Shown: positions 26,748 through 36,300, counted from the first letter of the stretch. The stretch: 64,000 nt of DNA from Erysipelotrichaceae bacterium 7770_A6 (GCA_014610835.1 QQXM01000003.1:1-64000); one strand, 5' to 3'. The notes: generated by a model not told the origin, from the sequence alone. Made by a program: numbers and translations.

Positions 26748-27587
26748 TTATATAATCTCAAAATATTGTAAAGCTTTTTTTATCCCATCACATTCAATAC
26801 GTGCAGTAATATAATCTGCCTGTTCTTTCAACTCTTCCGCAGCATTTCCCATTGCAATTCCATACTGGCACACTTCAAACATACTTGCGTCATTCATAGA
26901 ATCTCCAAAGGCATATGTCTGTTTTTTATCACATCCAAGCAACTCAATCACTTTTTTACATGCATGTCCTTTTGTGATGCCTTTCATTGTAATTTCTCCA
27001 GTTGTTGCACCACCTCTACCATAAGATGCAGTTGTAGAAACATATTCCAATCGATCATCTTTATGTTTCAGCCACTCTTTTTCAATTTCATCAGAAGCAA
27101 AGCTAACATCACTTTCAAGAATTGCTTGTCCCTGATAAGCATTTAGAGGCTGCATATGAAATACACTCAACAATTGTTCCACAGATACATCTGAATGCAT
27201 TGCTGATTTCTTCACGCTCTCTATCATTTCATCATATTGATTTGGACTCGCAAAAAATTCATCAATCGTACTCATCATGATTTCACCATGAAATTCATCC
27301 ATTACCTGATGTACAAATGCCTGCACCAATTCATCCGTTATAGGTGTTAAGATTGGATCTTCACCTTCCAGAAGAATTCCAGCACCATCAGAAAAGATAT
27401 ATCCATCAAGCCCTAGATTACGATACTCTTGCAATCCTCCAAGATTTCTTCCAGAAGATATCAAACAACGATATCCATTTTTCTGTGCCTTATGAATTGC
27501 TTCTAAACAAGAAGAAGATGGCATAATTTCTCCATGTTCGCTATCCACTAAAGTTCCATCGATATCAAAAAACAAACAACCACTCAT
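26748..27587 (-). CDS. Cof-type HAD phosphatase
   Basis: The 279-aa enzyme shows FFDIDGTLVDS (motif I), LISSGRN (motif II), the lysine in MKGITKGHACK and FGDSMNDASMF (motifs III and IV), with a large C2B-type cap. It should hydrolyse small phosphates such as sugar phosphates or nucleotides. It overlaps the next upstream HAD gene by 4 bases. It is the last gene of the operon that also holds a two-domain histidine phosphatase. Confidence 0.88.
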   Translation of the reverse strand: MSGCLFFDIDGTLVDSEHGEIMPSSSCLEAIHKAQKNGYRCLISSGRNLGGLQEYRNLGLDGYIFSDGAGILLEGEDPILTPITDELVQAFVHQVMDEFHGEIMMSTIDEFFASPNQYDEMIESVKKSAMHSDVSVEQLLSVFHMQPLNAYQGQAILESDVSFASDEIEKEWLKHKDDRLEYVSTTASYGRGGATTGEITMKGITKGHACKKVIELLGCDKKQTYAFGDSMNDASMFEVCQYGIAMGNAAEELKEQADYITARIECDGIKKALQYFEII

Positions 27588-28417
27588 ATTAATTCAAAAT
27601 GCTTTAAAGCTTTATAAATGCCATCATTATCTGCTTCATCTGTCACATAGTCTGCATGTTGTTTGATTTCATCTGTACCATTTCCCATTGCAATGCCTGT
27701 TCCACATACTTCCATCATTTCCAAATCATTGGAACTATCACCAAAACCATATGCATTCTCTTTTTTTCCATGGAATAATTGTAAAACACGTTCAATTCCA
27801 GAACCCTTTGTAACTCCATTAGCAGTAATTTCTCCACCCGTTCTGCCTAAAGATGCATAATATCCACCAGCAACAACTGTATGTAAAGATGGTGGAACAC
27901 GTGCAAAGAATACATCCGCAATCAATTCCGTCTGAAATGAAAAATCAATCTTCTGTACAGGTTCATTTTCATATTCACTAATATAAGCCATAGATCTTCT
28001 TTTTCTAAAATCTTCTAAGTCTTCTCCTGCATGGCGCACAGAAAAGAAGCGGCTCATACGATTTCTTTCCGGTGCATTCTGATAGGCATATGTTGTTGTT
28101 AACAAACCATATCCACCACCCAGGTTATCACAGATTGTTCTAAGTCTTTCCACAGTTGCAGGATCTAAGTCTCTTGTTTCTAAAATTTCTCCATTGTATG
28201 CAATTCCAGCACCATTACAGAAAACAATACCCGGAAATTCCAATTGATCAAAGTATTCCTGTGCCATACGATAACTTCTGCCTGTACAAATAAAACAATG
28301 ATGTCCATTTTCCATTGCTTGTTGGATTCCATCAATTGCACTTTGTGGAATTCTTCTTGTTTTTGGAGCAATTAAAGTACCATCCATATCAAAGAATAAA
28401 AACTTTTTATCACTCAT
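27584..28417 (-). CDS. Cof-type HAD phosphatase
   Basis: The 277-aa paralogue of the neighbouring gene has FFDMDGTLIAP, FICTGRS, the lysine in ANGVTKGSGIE and FGDSSNDLEMME. GGAG lies 6 bases upstream of the ATG at 28417, which overlaps the end of the histidine phosphatase gene by 8 bases. The two tandem HAD genes are not close copies, so different substrates are likely. Confidence 0.88.
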   Translation of the reverse strand: MSDKKFLFFDMDGTLIAPKTRRIPQSAIDGIQQAMENGHHCFICTGRSYRMAQEYFDQLEFPGIVFCNGAGIAYNGEILETRDLDPATVERLRTICDNLGGGYGLLTTTYAYQNAPERNRMSRFFSVRHAGEDLEDFRKRRSMAYISEYENEPVQKIDFSFQTELIADVFFARVPPSLHTVVAGGYYASLGRTGGEITANGVTKGSGIERVLQLFHGKKENAYGFGDSSNDLEMMEVCGTGIAMGNGTDEIKQHADYVTDEADNDGIYKALKHFELI

Positions 28418-29660
28418 ACTTTTCTCCATTCATCATTTCCAGCAACGACCATGTGCCATTGTGGTATTGAAATCTACAGATTCCGCCATTCGGTGTTGGA
28501 TTGATTCCCTTTTCATGTGCTTCATGAAATAACTTTTTACGATCAATTCCAAACAACGTTTCTAACAATACTGTATAGTAATTTGCATGTGTAACTAATA
28601 ATACGTTATCTCCATCCACCGCCTGATCCGTTGTGTCACGCAAGAAGGAAACAATTCTTTTCTGTACATCTTCTTTGTCTTCTCCACCAATATCTTTATA
28701 GTGAACTTCATCAAAACGTTCCTGTTGTTCAGAAAAGTTTTCTTGATAGTCACTTCCTTCTAGATCACCAAAGAAGATTTCTTTCAATCGCTCATCCGTA
28801 TATGCATGCATATCTCTATTAGGCAAAATAATATCTGCGGTATCTCTCGCTCTTTCACTCGTTGAAGAAAATGCTAGATCAAACGTTACGTCTTTTAATT
28901 TTTCACACGTTTGTTTTGCCTGAGCAATTCCATTTTCTGTTAATGGAGAATCGCATTGTCCCTGCAGACGGTGCAGCACGTTAAAATGCGTTTCACCATG
29001 TCGAACAAGATAATATGAAACTGTTTTAGGAAAATGCTTTTCTCTAAACTCTTCAGCACTGACAGGCTCTTCCTGCATTGCCCACTTTCCATCTTCATAT
29101 GTGAATACACAGATACCACAATTCGGCATCCAAGGTTTTCCTTCCGCATTTCTTCTTTCAACATATGCATGCTGGTCAAAGTTTAATAACGTCTTCATCA
29201 AATGCATAATAAAACTGCCATGAGATACAATCAGAACATTGTCATTATCATTACAGTCTTCCAGAATTTCAGAAAATGCTTTTCTTGTTCTTTGATCAAA
29301 GATTTCTGTCGATTCGCCGTGATACTCTCTCCAGTCATCTCTCATCGCATCTCCCCAGATCTTACTTTTAAATTCATCAATTGGCTGACCATCAAGATCA
29401 CCAAAATCAAATTCCTTTAATCCCTTTTTATCAATCAATGAAACGTCATGATACTGACAGATAATCTTCGCAGTATCGAATGCACGTTCACTAGATGAAG
29501 TATATGCATGCTGAAATGACACTTGTCTTAAAACAGATGCAATTTCTTTTGCATCTTCAATGCCTTGTTCCGTTAATGGAGAATCACACATTCCCTGCAT
29601 TCTTCCAAGGCGATTAAACAGTGTCTGCCCATGTCTGACATAATAAAAGTTAACTTTCAT
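28410..29660 (-). CDS. tandem two-domain histidine phosphatase
   Basis: The 416-aa protein is two phosphoglycerate mutase-like domains in one chain. Domain 1 (about 1-205) has YYVRHGQTLFN and the second histidine in IVSHGSF. Domain 2 (about 213-416) has YYLVRHGETHFN and LVTHANY. Both keep the RHG nucleophile motif and the partner histidine, so both may be active. Single-domain enzymes are about 200 aa, so this is a duplication-fusion. It starts an operon with two HAD phosphatases, giving four phosphatase active sites in one transcript. The substrate is unknown. Confidence 0.88.
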   Translation of the reverse strand: MKVNFYYVRHGQTLFNRLGRMQGMCDSPLTEQGIEDAKEIASVLRQVSFQHAYTSSSERAFDTAKIICQYHDVSLIDKKGLKEFDFGDLDGQPIDEFKSKIWGDAMRDDWREYHGESTEIFDQRTRKAFSEILEDCNDNDNVLIVSHGSFIMHLMKTLLNFDQHAYVERRNAEGKPWMPNCGICVFTYEDGKWAMQEEPVSAEEFREKHFPKTVSYYLVRHGETHFNVLHRLQGQCDSPLTENGIAQAKQTCEKLKDVTFDLAFSSTSERARDTADIILPNRDMHAYTDERLKEIFFGDLEGSDYQENFSEQQERFDEVHYKDIGGEDKEDVQKRIVSFLRDTTDQAVDGDNVLLVTHANYYTVLLETLFGIDRKKLFHEAHEKGINPTPNGGICRFQYHNGTWSLLEMMNGEKYE

Positions 29661-29690
29661 ACTTATTTTCCCTCACACCCCATTGTACTA

Positions 29691-29722
29691 AAAAACAGAA
29701 GAAATAATTTACCATTCTTCTG
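29691..29722 (-). terminator. terminator overlapping the end of the kinase gene
   Basis: CAGAAGAA and TTCTTCTG pair and TTTTTT follows in the minus direction. The first arm lies in the last codons of the kinase gene (Ala-Glu-Glu-Trp). Confidence 0.8.
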
Positions 29723-30275
29723 CTTTTATACAAATATTACAAATTTTTTCAAAATGACAAGATGAAAAATATGTTTCTTCTAGTGGAATCCATCGATTTA
29801 TAAAATCATCATACTTTCCCGGATTTCTTTCATAAATTCTTTTTTGTTGGGTTTGTGGATCAATGGTTAAATAAATCATATAGTCATAATACTTTCGTAA
29901 TGAGGGATGCATCGCATATGATCCTTCCACAATCGTTATATGTGTTTGTTTTATAGTTGTTTTTTCTTTTACTGACATTGTTTGACAATCAAATGGTGCA
30001 AATACAATATCTTCATCAGAATGTAGTTTTGACGCAATTTCTTCAATGAAACGTTCACGATCTACATTTCCACCAATTTCAGATAATCTTTCTTTTGTTC
30101 GCTGCTCTTTTCTCAAAAAATAATCATCCATATGAAATACATTGGCATGAAAATATTGCGCCAGTTTATTTGCCAATGTTGTTTTTCCAGAAGCACATCT
30201 TCCATCAATTGCAATCACAATATATTCTTGTGTATTTGCTTCAATTGCTTCAATGACTTGTTTTATCTTATCCAT
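29709..30275 (-). CDS. uridine kinase-like P-loop kinase
   Basis: The 188-aa protein has Walker A in AIDGRCASGKTTLANKL and the segment VFHMDDYFLRKEQRT, in which the acidic pair fits the uridine kinase/phosphoribulokinase family. IVEGSYAMHPSLRKYYD follows, as usual for this family. It phosphorylates a nucleoside or small alcohol, not further defined. TATAAT with a TGA extension lies 9 bases before the ATG and no ribosome site is seen, so the mRNA is nearly leaderless. Confidence 0.85.
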   Translation of the reverse strand: MDKIKQVIEAIEANTQEYIVIAIDGRCASGKTTLANKLAQYFHANVFHMDDYFLRKEQRTKERLSEIGGNVDRERFIEEIASKLHSDEDIVFAPFDCQTMSVKEKTTIKQTHITIVEGSYAMHPSLRKYYDYMIYLTIDPQTQQKRIYERNPGKYDDFINRWIPLEETYFSSCHFEKICNICIKAEEW

Positions 30276-30284
30276 ACTTGCTGC

Positions 30285-30290
30285 ATTATA
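30285..30290 (-). promoter_or_regulatory. extended -10 of the kinase gene
   Basis: The minus strand reads TGATATAAT ending 9 bases before the ATG. A start site 6-7 bases downstream would leave a 2-3 base leader. Confidence 0.6.
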
Positions 30291-30300
30291 TCATGTTTTT

Positions 30301-31626
30301 CTAAATTACTTTAAATTCCAACCATTTTAATGAACGATATCTGCAGTAAAAGATGACTGCACGAATCGTCCAGTCTAAACACATCGCAAATGCAATTCCA
30401 ATCACTCCCATATTCAAATAAATTGCGAAAATGATTGAAAAAACAAATCTAGCAAGTAATGTAGATGCAATGGATACAATCATTGTAAACTTCACATCTC
30501 CTGCCGCACGCAATCCATTACTCAAAGGTCCAGAGATTGGATATACAATTGCATTAAATACACCATGAATTACAACAAGGTAGAAAATCAACTGCAGGGT
30601 TTCACTAGAGAGTTGATAGAAATGCATGAATAACGGTGTCAAAGCTAAAACAATCAAATTCCACACAATCGATAATACAATTGCCAGTTTATTCAACTTC
30701 TTAAAATAATATTTAGCCTGCTCCTGATTACCACTGCCCATGCACTGTCCAATCACAGTAATATAGACTGGTCCAAGTGTCACGCCCATCAAAGCAGCCA
30801 GTGACCAGATACTTTGTGCAACGCCATTTGCGGCAATCTGATATGTGCCAAACAAAGCAACCACACTACTCAATGCAACTTTAACAAACTGAAAAATACC
30901 ATTTTCAATACCATTTGGAACCGCAATACTTAACACTCTTCTTAAAATATCTGTATCAAATGCAAATAAATCTTTCTTTGTATAATATGTCATTTGATTT
31001 TGTTGGAAACATAATTTTGTTATCACAATTGCACTAAATGCTCTAGCAATCAAAGAAGGAATTGCTACACCAGCAACCCCAGCATGCAACACAAATACGC
31101 CAATACAATTGCCAATGACATTAATAATATTGGATGCTAAAGAAACATACATAGTAGTCTTTGTTTTTCCCATAGAGCGGAACAAAGATGCACCTGCATT
31201 ATAGATTGCGATAAATGGATAAGACAACGCAGAAATTACAATATATGTAATACATGCATTCATAACATCTATTTCTACTTTTCCAAATAAAGCAGACAAG
31301 ATTGCCTGATGAAACATGAGAACAATACATGTCAAAACAATAGAGAGCAGTGTTGAAAACATCAACAATTGAGAAGAAGATCGCACACTATTCTTTTGAT
31401 CTTTATTTCCAATATATTGTGAGATGACAACTGCACCACCTGAAGCTAATGCAGTAAAAAGATAGATAAATATTGTATTAAAACTATTTACAAGAGAAAC
31501 CCCAGATACTGCAGCTTCTCCAACATAGGAAACAATAAATGTATCCATAATTCCCACTAACATCACTAATAATTGTTCAAAGAACAATGGTACAATCATA
31601 TTTTTTAAATCACGATTACTAAACAT
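30301..31626 (-). CDS. MATE-family efflux transporter
   Basis: The 441-aa protein has about 12 membrane helices in two similar halves. It shows MATE-type segments: PLFFEQLLVMLVGIMDTFIV in helix 1, SGVSLVNSFN, and GGAVVISQYIGNKDQKNS after helix 2. It would expel cationic drugs or metabolites using Na+ or H+. Its ATG shares one base with the stop of the aldo/keto reductase gene (TAATG), so the two are coupled, and both are divergent from a LysR regulator. Confidence 0.9.
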   Translation of the reverse strand: MFSNRDLKNMIVPLFFEQLLVMLVGIMDTFIVSYVGEAAVSGVSLVNSFNTIFIYLFTALASGGAVVISQYIGNKDQKNSVRSSSQLLMFSTLLSIVLTCIVLMFHQAILSALFGKVEIDVMNACITYIVISALSYPFIAIYNAGASLFRSMGKTKTTMYVSLASNIINVIGNCIGVFVLHAGVAGVAIPSLIARAFSAIVITKLCFQQNQMTYYTKKDLFAFDTDILRRVLSIAVPNGIENGIFQFVKVALSSVVALFGTYQIAANGVAQSIWSLAALMGVTLGPVYITVIGQCMGSGNQEQAKYYFKKLNKLAIVLSIVWNLIVLALTPLFMHFYQLSSETLQLIFYLVVIHGVFNAIVYPISGPLSNGLRAAGDVKFTMIVSIASTLLARFVFSIIFAIYLNMGVIGIAFAMCLDWTIRAVIFYCRYRSLKWLEFKVI

Positions 31627-32495
31627 TAGTCATGAACCTTTCTAGATACGACCATTTTTACAAAATCCGTATCAAAATGTTTTACTGCTGTTCCAACATA
31701 TCCTCTATCTAAAGAAGAAATCTGATTCATTTCTTCTTCACTCAATGCAAAATCCCAAATATCAATGTTTTCTTGAATTCGTTCCACATGTACAGATTTT
31801 GGAATCACTACAACACCTCTTTGCACATTCCATCGCAGCATTACCTGTCCAACACTTTTATTGTGCTTTGAGGCAATTTCCTTTAATACTTCATTATTGA
31901 AAGCATCATATCTTCCACCGCCCAGTGGAGCCCATGCTTCTGCCTGTACATGGTATTCCTTCATAATTTCTAACGCATGAGGCTGTGCAAAAAATGGATG
32001 TAATTCCACCTGGTTTACCATCGGTGGAATTTCTACAAAAGAACAGAAATTCACTAATGTATGTGGGTAGAAATTAGATACACCAATTGCTTTTAATTTA
32101 CCTTCTTTATATGCATCTTCCATTGCGCGATAAGCACTAAAGTAATCGCCCATTGCCTGATGCAAGAGATAAAGATCCAGATATTCCAGACCACTCTTCT
32201 CTAAAGAAGCATCAATTGCTTTCTTTGCGGAATCATAATCTTTCATATCCTGTACCCACATTTTAGATGTAATAAATAATTCTTCTCTCGTACAAATTCC
32301 TTCACGAATTGCTTCTTTCACAGCTTCCCCTACTGCATCTTCATTTGTATAAGCGGCTGCAGTATCAATCAAACGATATCCAGCTTTGATTGCCTCTAAT
32401 ACAGATCGCTTACATTCTTCTTTATCACGTACCTGAAAAACACCAAAACCTTCAAGCGGCATCTGTAATCCGTTGTTTAATGTTGTATATTCCAT
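31626..32495 (-). CDS. aldo/keto reductase
   Basis: The 289-aa enzyme belongs to the 2,5-diketo-gluconate reductase-like AKR5 type. It shows YRLIDTAAAYTNEDAVG (Asp, Tyr), FITSKMWV (Lys), LDLYLLHQAM (His) and VVIPKSVHVERI for the cofactor. GAGAGG precedes the ATG at 32495. With the MATE gene it forms a two-gene operon, probably controlled by the divergent LysR protein, which suggests response to a reactive carbonyl or drug. Confidence 0.92.
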   Translation of the reverse strand: MEYTTLNNGLQMPLEGFGVFQVRDKEECKRSVLEAIKAGYRLIDTAAAYTNEDAVGEAVKEAIREGICTREELFITSKMWVQDMKDYDSAKKAIDASLEKSGLEYLDLYLLHQAMGDYFSAYRAMEDAYKEGKLKAIGVSNFYPHTLVNFCSFVEIPPMVNQVELHPFFAQPHALEIMKEYHVQAEAWAPLGGGRYDAFNNEVLKEIASKHNKSVGQVMLRWNVQRGVVVIPKSVHVERIQENIDIWDFALSEEEMNQISSLDRGYVGTAVKHFDTDFVKMVVSRKVHD

Positions 32496-32594
32496 TTGAT
32501 ATACCTCTCTTTCCATCCATAGAATAGTATTTCCAAAGCAAGAAGTACAATATCAAACATGTATTGTGCTATACTAAAAATGAATAGAGGATCT

Positions 32595-33449
32595 ATGGAT
32601 TTACACTTATTAGAAATATTACTGGCATTCAAAAAATACGGTACACTTTCTAGTACCGCAGAGGCTTTACATATCTCTCAGCCAACATTAACAAGAAACA
32701 TGCAAGCTTTAGAAAAGGAAGTTGATGTTCCTATTTTTATTCATGGAAAAAACACTTTAAAGCTCAACGAAACTGGTGAATTTCTCGTCAAAGAAAGTGA
32801 AAAGCTTTTACATTCCTATGAGGAAATGATTCAAAAGCTCCATATTTTAGATGATTCTTTAAGAGTGATTCATATTGGCTGCTGTGCCCCCGGGCCAAAA
32901 TCAGTATATGAAACTATCATTCAGTCTTACTATCCAACTTCAAAAATTGATTGGATATCCAATCAAAATGAAAATGAATTACTCGAAGGCTTACAAAAGC
33001 ATACATATGATTTCATATTCATCCAAAAACAACCATTATCCAAAGAATTCTACTCAAAATCATGCTTAAAAGAGCAATTATTTACATGTGTTGAAAAAGA
33101 TCATCCATTCATGAAATATAAAGATGGAATCACATTTGAACAAATGGATGGATATACATATCTACAAATTGAAGATGTTGGTATCTGGAAAGATATCAAA
33201 GCTAAAAATATGCCTCATTCAAAAATCATCACACAAAAAGATAGAGAAGACTTAACTGCACTTGTCAACAGTAGTTCTCTACCTTGCTTTGTATCTAATA
33301 TTACAAGTGAGAATGATCGTAAATACCCACGTCGCATTCGCATTCCAATCATCGATTCAGATGCAACACGAGAATTTATGATTGTTCTGCCTAAAAAATC
33401 AACCTCTCGTTTCTCTAATTTTCTATCAGAAGTAAAAACTATCAGCTAA
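32595..33449 (+). CDS. LysR-family transcriptional regulator
   Basis: The 284-aa protein has a LysR helix-turn-helix (YGTLSSTAEALHISQPTLTR, NMQALEKEVDVPIFIHG). The effector domain then begins RVIHIGCCAPGPKSVYE. AGAGG lies 4 bases before the ATG at 32595; a TATACT -10 box lies just upstream. It is divergent from the AKR-MATE operon, the expected target. Confidence 0.9.
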   Translation: MDLHLLEILLAFKKYGTLSSTAEALHISQPTLTRNMQALEKEVDVPIFIHGKNTLKLNETGEFLVKESEKLLHSYEEMIQKLHILDDSLRVIHIGCCAPGPKSVYETIIQSYYPTSKIDWISNQNENELLEGLQKHTYDFIFIQKQPLSKEFYSKSCLKEQLFTCVEKDHPFMKYKDGITFEQMDGYTYLQIEDVGIWKDIKAKNMPHSKIITQKDREDLTALVNSSSLPCFVSNITSENDRKYPRRIRIPIIDSDATREFMIVLPKKSTSRFSNFLSEVKTIS

Positions 33450-33482
33450 GAGAAAAGACCCATACGGGTCTTTCTCTTTTTT
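33450..33482 (+). terminator. intrinsic terminator of lysR
   Basis: AGAGAAAAGACCC and GGGTCTTTCTCT pair around ATAC and TTTTTT follows. In the gap after it, CTGAATGATGT (33511-33521) and ACATTATTCAG (33532-33542) make a further hairpin of unknown use. Confidence 0.8.
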
Positions 33483-33618
33483 CTAAAATTCATTAAGGGG
33501 ATAGAAATCACTGAATGATGTTTAGGGGTTTACATTATTCAGGGCAGATCATTCCTGCACCTATAATATAGTGAACATCTATCTTACAATTATGGCATCT
33601 ATTTGTGAAATTATGTGA

Positions 33619-34260
33619 TTAGGCATTCCCCTGTGCTTTCATAAACACAGATAAGATCCAGTCACTATTAATACATGGGAATTGTTCATCTTCTATTTCA
33701 AACATTTCTTTATTTGCTTCCAGTTCATCATGCAATCCACTTACAGGAATTAAGAATGACATCCCTTTATCATCCATGCGAATATCAATTTTCATTACAT
33801 CATCTTTTGTATAAACATAATCTATCGACGTAACATCTTCAGCTTTTCCTTTTCTACTATCAAGAAAATCAATGAAACTATCGTATTTTGCAAGTTCTAC
33901 CGCAATATCATTCGCACCATCTTCAAAAATCTGAATCTTTTCCACAAATTCTTTTACCGTAGCACATCTTCTTAATGTATATCCCTTTGCAATCAAAGGC
34001 TTCGCAAATGAAGAAAGATCACCTAATTCCTTCGCGGATACCCAGATAATAAAACGATGCTCTGTGTCTTCATACAACAAAGGATTTTGAATCATAAAAT
34101 CACTATGACAATGTGGACAAGAATGTCTAAAGATATCTCCAGACATACATCTTTCTTTTAAATCAGGATCTTGTGATACATTGACTGTATTATAAATTTC
34201 TACATCAAATTCTTTTCCACAATATGGACATGTATACTTGATTGTTTCGCTGTTACTCAT
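33619..34260 (-). CDS. CpXC-domain protein
   Basis: The 213-aa protein starts with two zinc-binding-like pairs, YTCPYCGKEF and RHSCPHCHSDF, which is the CpXC domain layout. A C-terminal part of about 130 residues (from IQIFEDGANDIAVELAKYDS) probably has its own fold. The function of the family is not known. It follows a 233-aa partner gene by 10 bases, and the two are likely one unit. Confidence 0.8.
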   Translation of the reverse strand: MSNSETIKYTCPYCGKEFDVEIYNTVNVSQDPDLKERCMSGDIFRHSCPHCHSDFMIQNPLLYEDTEHRFIIWVSAKELGDLSSFAKPLIAKGYTLRRCATVKEFVEKIQIFEDGANDIAVELAKYDSFIDFLDSRKGKAEDVTSIDYVYTKDDVMKIDIRMDDKGMSFLIPVSGLHDELEANKEMFEIEDEQFPCINSDWILSVFMKAQGNA

Positions 34261-34270
34261 TGTGCCTCCA

Positions 34271-34972
34271 TTAATTCTTTAATGATATTCCATGAAAGTC
34301 GATACCGATTTCATTTGTTTCCTGAATCAGTTGATTCATGACTTTCTTTTGTTCTGCATCTAAATGCTCCCCAGCAAACAATGCAAACAACCTCACACCA
34401 TCATTTAAATATGGAAGTGCATATACTGGTTCCCCTTCATGCACACCAATTGCATCCTTTGGCTCTTCCAATAATGCACCAACTAAAAATGGTCCTTTGA
34501 TTCCTGTAATACGCATTGGATATTCATACATGCTGAGGTCATGGATCATGCCAGCATATACAACATCTGGATAATATGCGTCACGAATTTCATCCAGTCT
34601 TGCATCTTCTCTCGATTTCAAAACATCTTCATCAATATTCTGATCCATCATTTCTAAGAATGGCTGGTTCTTTTCAATCATATCGCGATCTGCTTCCGCA
34701 ACACGCATAGTTTTATAGTAGACTTCATCAATTGTGAAATCACCAAGCATTTTCTTATTCTTCAACCCTCTTGTACAACGCTCCCAGCTTTGTCCAACAG
34801 ATAACACATTGAAATGAATCAAACCTTCTTCATCACAATATGAAGAACACAACACATAACAATCCTTTTCTGTGATTTTTACAATATCATTTAATTGTTC
34901 TGTTAATTCATCTGCTTCAATAGTTATGTATTTATGATAATAATCTGTAAAGTTATACTCTGAAACGATCAT
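34271..34972 (-). CDS. unknown protein paired with the CpXC gene
   Basis: The 233-aa acidic, soluble protein starts at the ATG at 34972 (GGAGA upstream). It has no recognisable motif. Segments such as DVLKSREDARLDEIRDAYYP look helical, and LVGALLEEPKDAIGVHEGEP looks like a compact domain. The position next to a CpXC gene suggests the two products act together, but no role can be given. Confidence 0.7.
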   Translation of the reverse strand: MIVSEYNFTDYYHKYITIEADELTEQLNDIVKITEKDCYVLCSSYCDEEGLIHFNVLSVGQSWERCTRGLKNKKMLGDFTIDEVYYKTMRVAEADRDMIEKNQPFLEMMDQNIDEDVLKSREDARLDEIRDAYYPDVVYAGMIHDLSMYEYPMRITGIKGPFLVGALLEEPKDAIGVHEGEPVYALPYLNDGVRLFALFAGEHLDAEQKKVMNQLIQETNEIGIDFHGISLKN

Positions 34973-34989
34973 AATTTTCTCCAAATAAA

Positions 34990-35013
34990 CAGGCAGGACC
35001 TAAGTCCCGCCTA
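34990..35013 (-). terminator. terminator of the BI-1 gene
   Basis: AGGCAGGAC and GTCCCGCCT pair with one bulge around CTAA-type loop sequence, in the gap after the BI-1 family gene. Confidence 0.55.
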
Positions 35014-35035
35014 TTATATCATTTTTACTCTGTGA

Positions 35036-35746
35036 TTAGTTATTGTTTGAATTTCTTCCAAAGATTCTTAATACATATAAGAAGATATTAATGAAATCCA
35101 GGTAAAGTTCAAATGCACCATAGATTGCAAGATTGTCAGCTAACTGACCATATCCGCCAACACTGTAGTACATTGACTTGATTCTCTGCATATCCCAGGC
35201 TGTAAGTCCTAAGAAGATAATCACACCTAGATAAGATAAGAATAAGCTATCTCTCAATGCTGGAATAAACATAGAAGCAATGGAAGCAATAACCAATGTA
35301 ATCAATCCACCCATCAGTAATGTTGAGAATTGAGACAAGTCTCTATGTGTTGTTGCACCAATGACTGCACAGCTTCCAAATAACACTGCCGCAAACAGGA
35401 ATGCTCCAAATACAGAAGCTGTTGTATAAACATATACAAGTGTTGAGAATGTAAATCCTGTTAATGCAGCATAAGCAAGGAACAATAGATTCGCTGTAGA
35501 GCTCTTCATTGTTGTAATCTGACTAGATAAGCCAATGACTACACCAAACTGTGCGAGAACTAGAATGATTGTTCCAATTCCACCTGTCAAGCTGTACCAG
35601 TAGTACCATGCATTTGTAAAATAACAAACTGCTGCAACCAAAGCTGTAACAGCTAAACCTAATCCCATTTTTGTAAAAACTTTTACGAGGTATGTATTCA
35701 CATCATCCTGTGCAAAACCTCTTGCCTGTGTATTAAAATTTGTCAT
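35036..35746 (-). CDS. Bax inhibitor-1/YccA family membrane protein
   Basis: The 236-aa protein has seven hydrophobic segments and the typical order of the family: an N-terminal cytoplasmic arm (FAQDDVNTYLVKVFTKMGLG), then LAYAALTGFTFSTLVYVY and the C-terminal YGAFELYLDFINIFLYVLRI with the two Asp-like positions near the last helix. Bacterial members are Ca2+ leak channels or modulators of membrane proteases. AGGAGGTG precedes the ATG at 35746. Confidence 0.9.
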   Translation of the reverse strand: MTNFNTQARGFAQDDVNTYLVKVFTKMGLGLAVTALVAAVCYFTNAWYYWYSLTGGIGTIILVLAQFGVVIGLSSQITTMKSSTANLLFLAYAALTGFTFSTLVYVYTTASVFGAFLFAAVLFGSCAVIGATTHRDLSQFSTLLMGGLITLVIASIASMFIPALRDSLFLSYLGVIIFLGLTAWDMQRIKSMYYSVGGYGQLADNLAIYGAFELYLDFINIFLYVLRIFGRNSNNN

Positions 35747-35827
35747 TTTATACACCTCCTTTTCGTAGTATATTTAATAGTTTATATAAGTTTGAACGAA
35801 AGTCAAACGACAAGCATATGCAAATGT

Positions 35828-36298
35828 CTATGCGTTTGTATGATACCAGTCTTGGATCATTTGATTTTCTTTTGCATTCCCATTTAAAACAAAAACACCA
35901 TTTTTATCTGCTTCATCAATCAATATTTTCTTTCCATCAAAATAAATGGATACAATATTCTGTCGCAAGAATGGAACAAATTCATTTCCTTTATGATAAA
36001 CAAGCCATTGATTCGATAATGAAAAATGCTTGTATGTCTGAAATACTTCTTGGTTAAATGTTTCTACAGATACAATCCTTTTTGTGAACTTACGATATTC
36101 TTTGCATCCATAAACATAACTCATCAAAATCAGTACTGCTAAAATAATCATTCCAACAAAAACAAATGAAATACTTTGACTTGTTTCATGTAATGGAAGT
36201 AATGCTGCCCATAAAAGAAGCATGACAACACTCCATATAACAATATTCTTTCCAACGATTGTATTACAAATATTCTTTTTAATTTTTTTCGTTATCAT
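35828..36298 (-). CDS. small membrane protein, YcxB-like
   Basis: The 156-aa protein has two membrane helices (about 19-36 and 44-63) followed by a soluble part with paired strands (FVPFLRQNIVSIYFDGKKI), resembling YcxB-type or bacterial PH-like domains. Its ATG lies 2 bases after the miaA stop, so it is the last gene of the mutL-miaA operon. No function is known. Confidence 0.7.
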   Translation of the reverse strand: MITKKIKKNICNTIVGKNIVIWSVVMLLLWAALLPLHETSQSISFVFVGMIILAVLILMSYVYGCKEYRKFTKRIVSVETFNQEVFQTYKHFSLSNQWLVYHKGNEFVPFLRQNIVSIYFDGKKILIDEADKNGVFVLNGNAKENQMIQDWYHTNA

Positions 36299-36300
36299 AC

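Noticed and set aside
33511-33542. Imperfect 11-base hairpin downstream of the CpXC gene as an sRNA or terminator
   Set aside because: No T-run follows in either direction and no clear promoter; too little to call.
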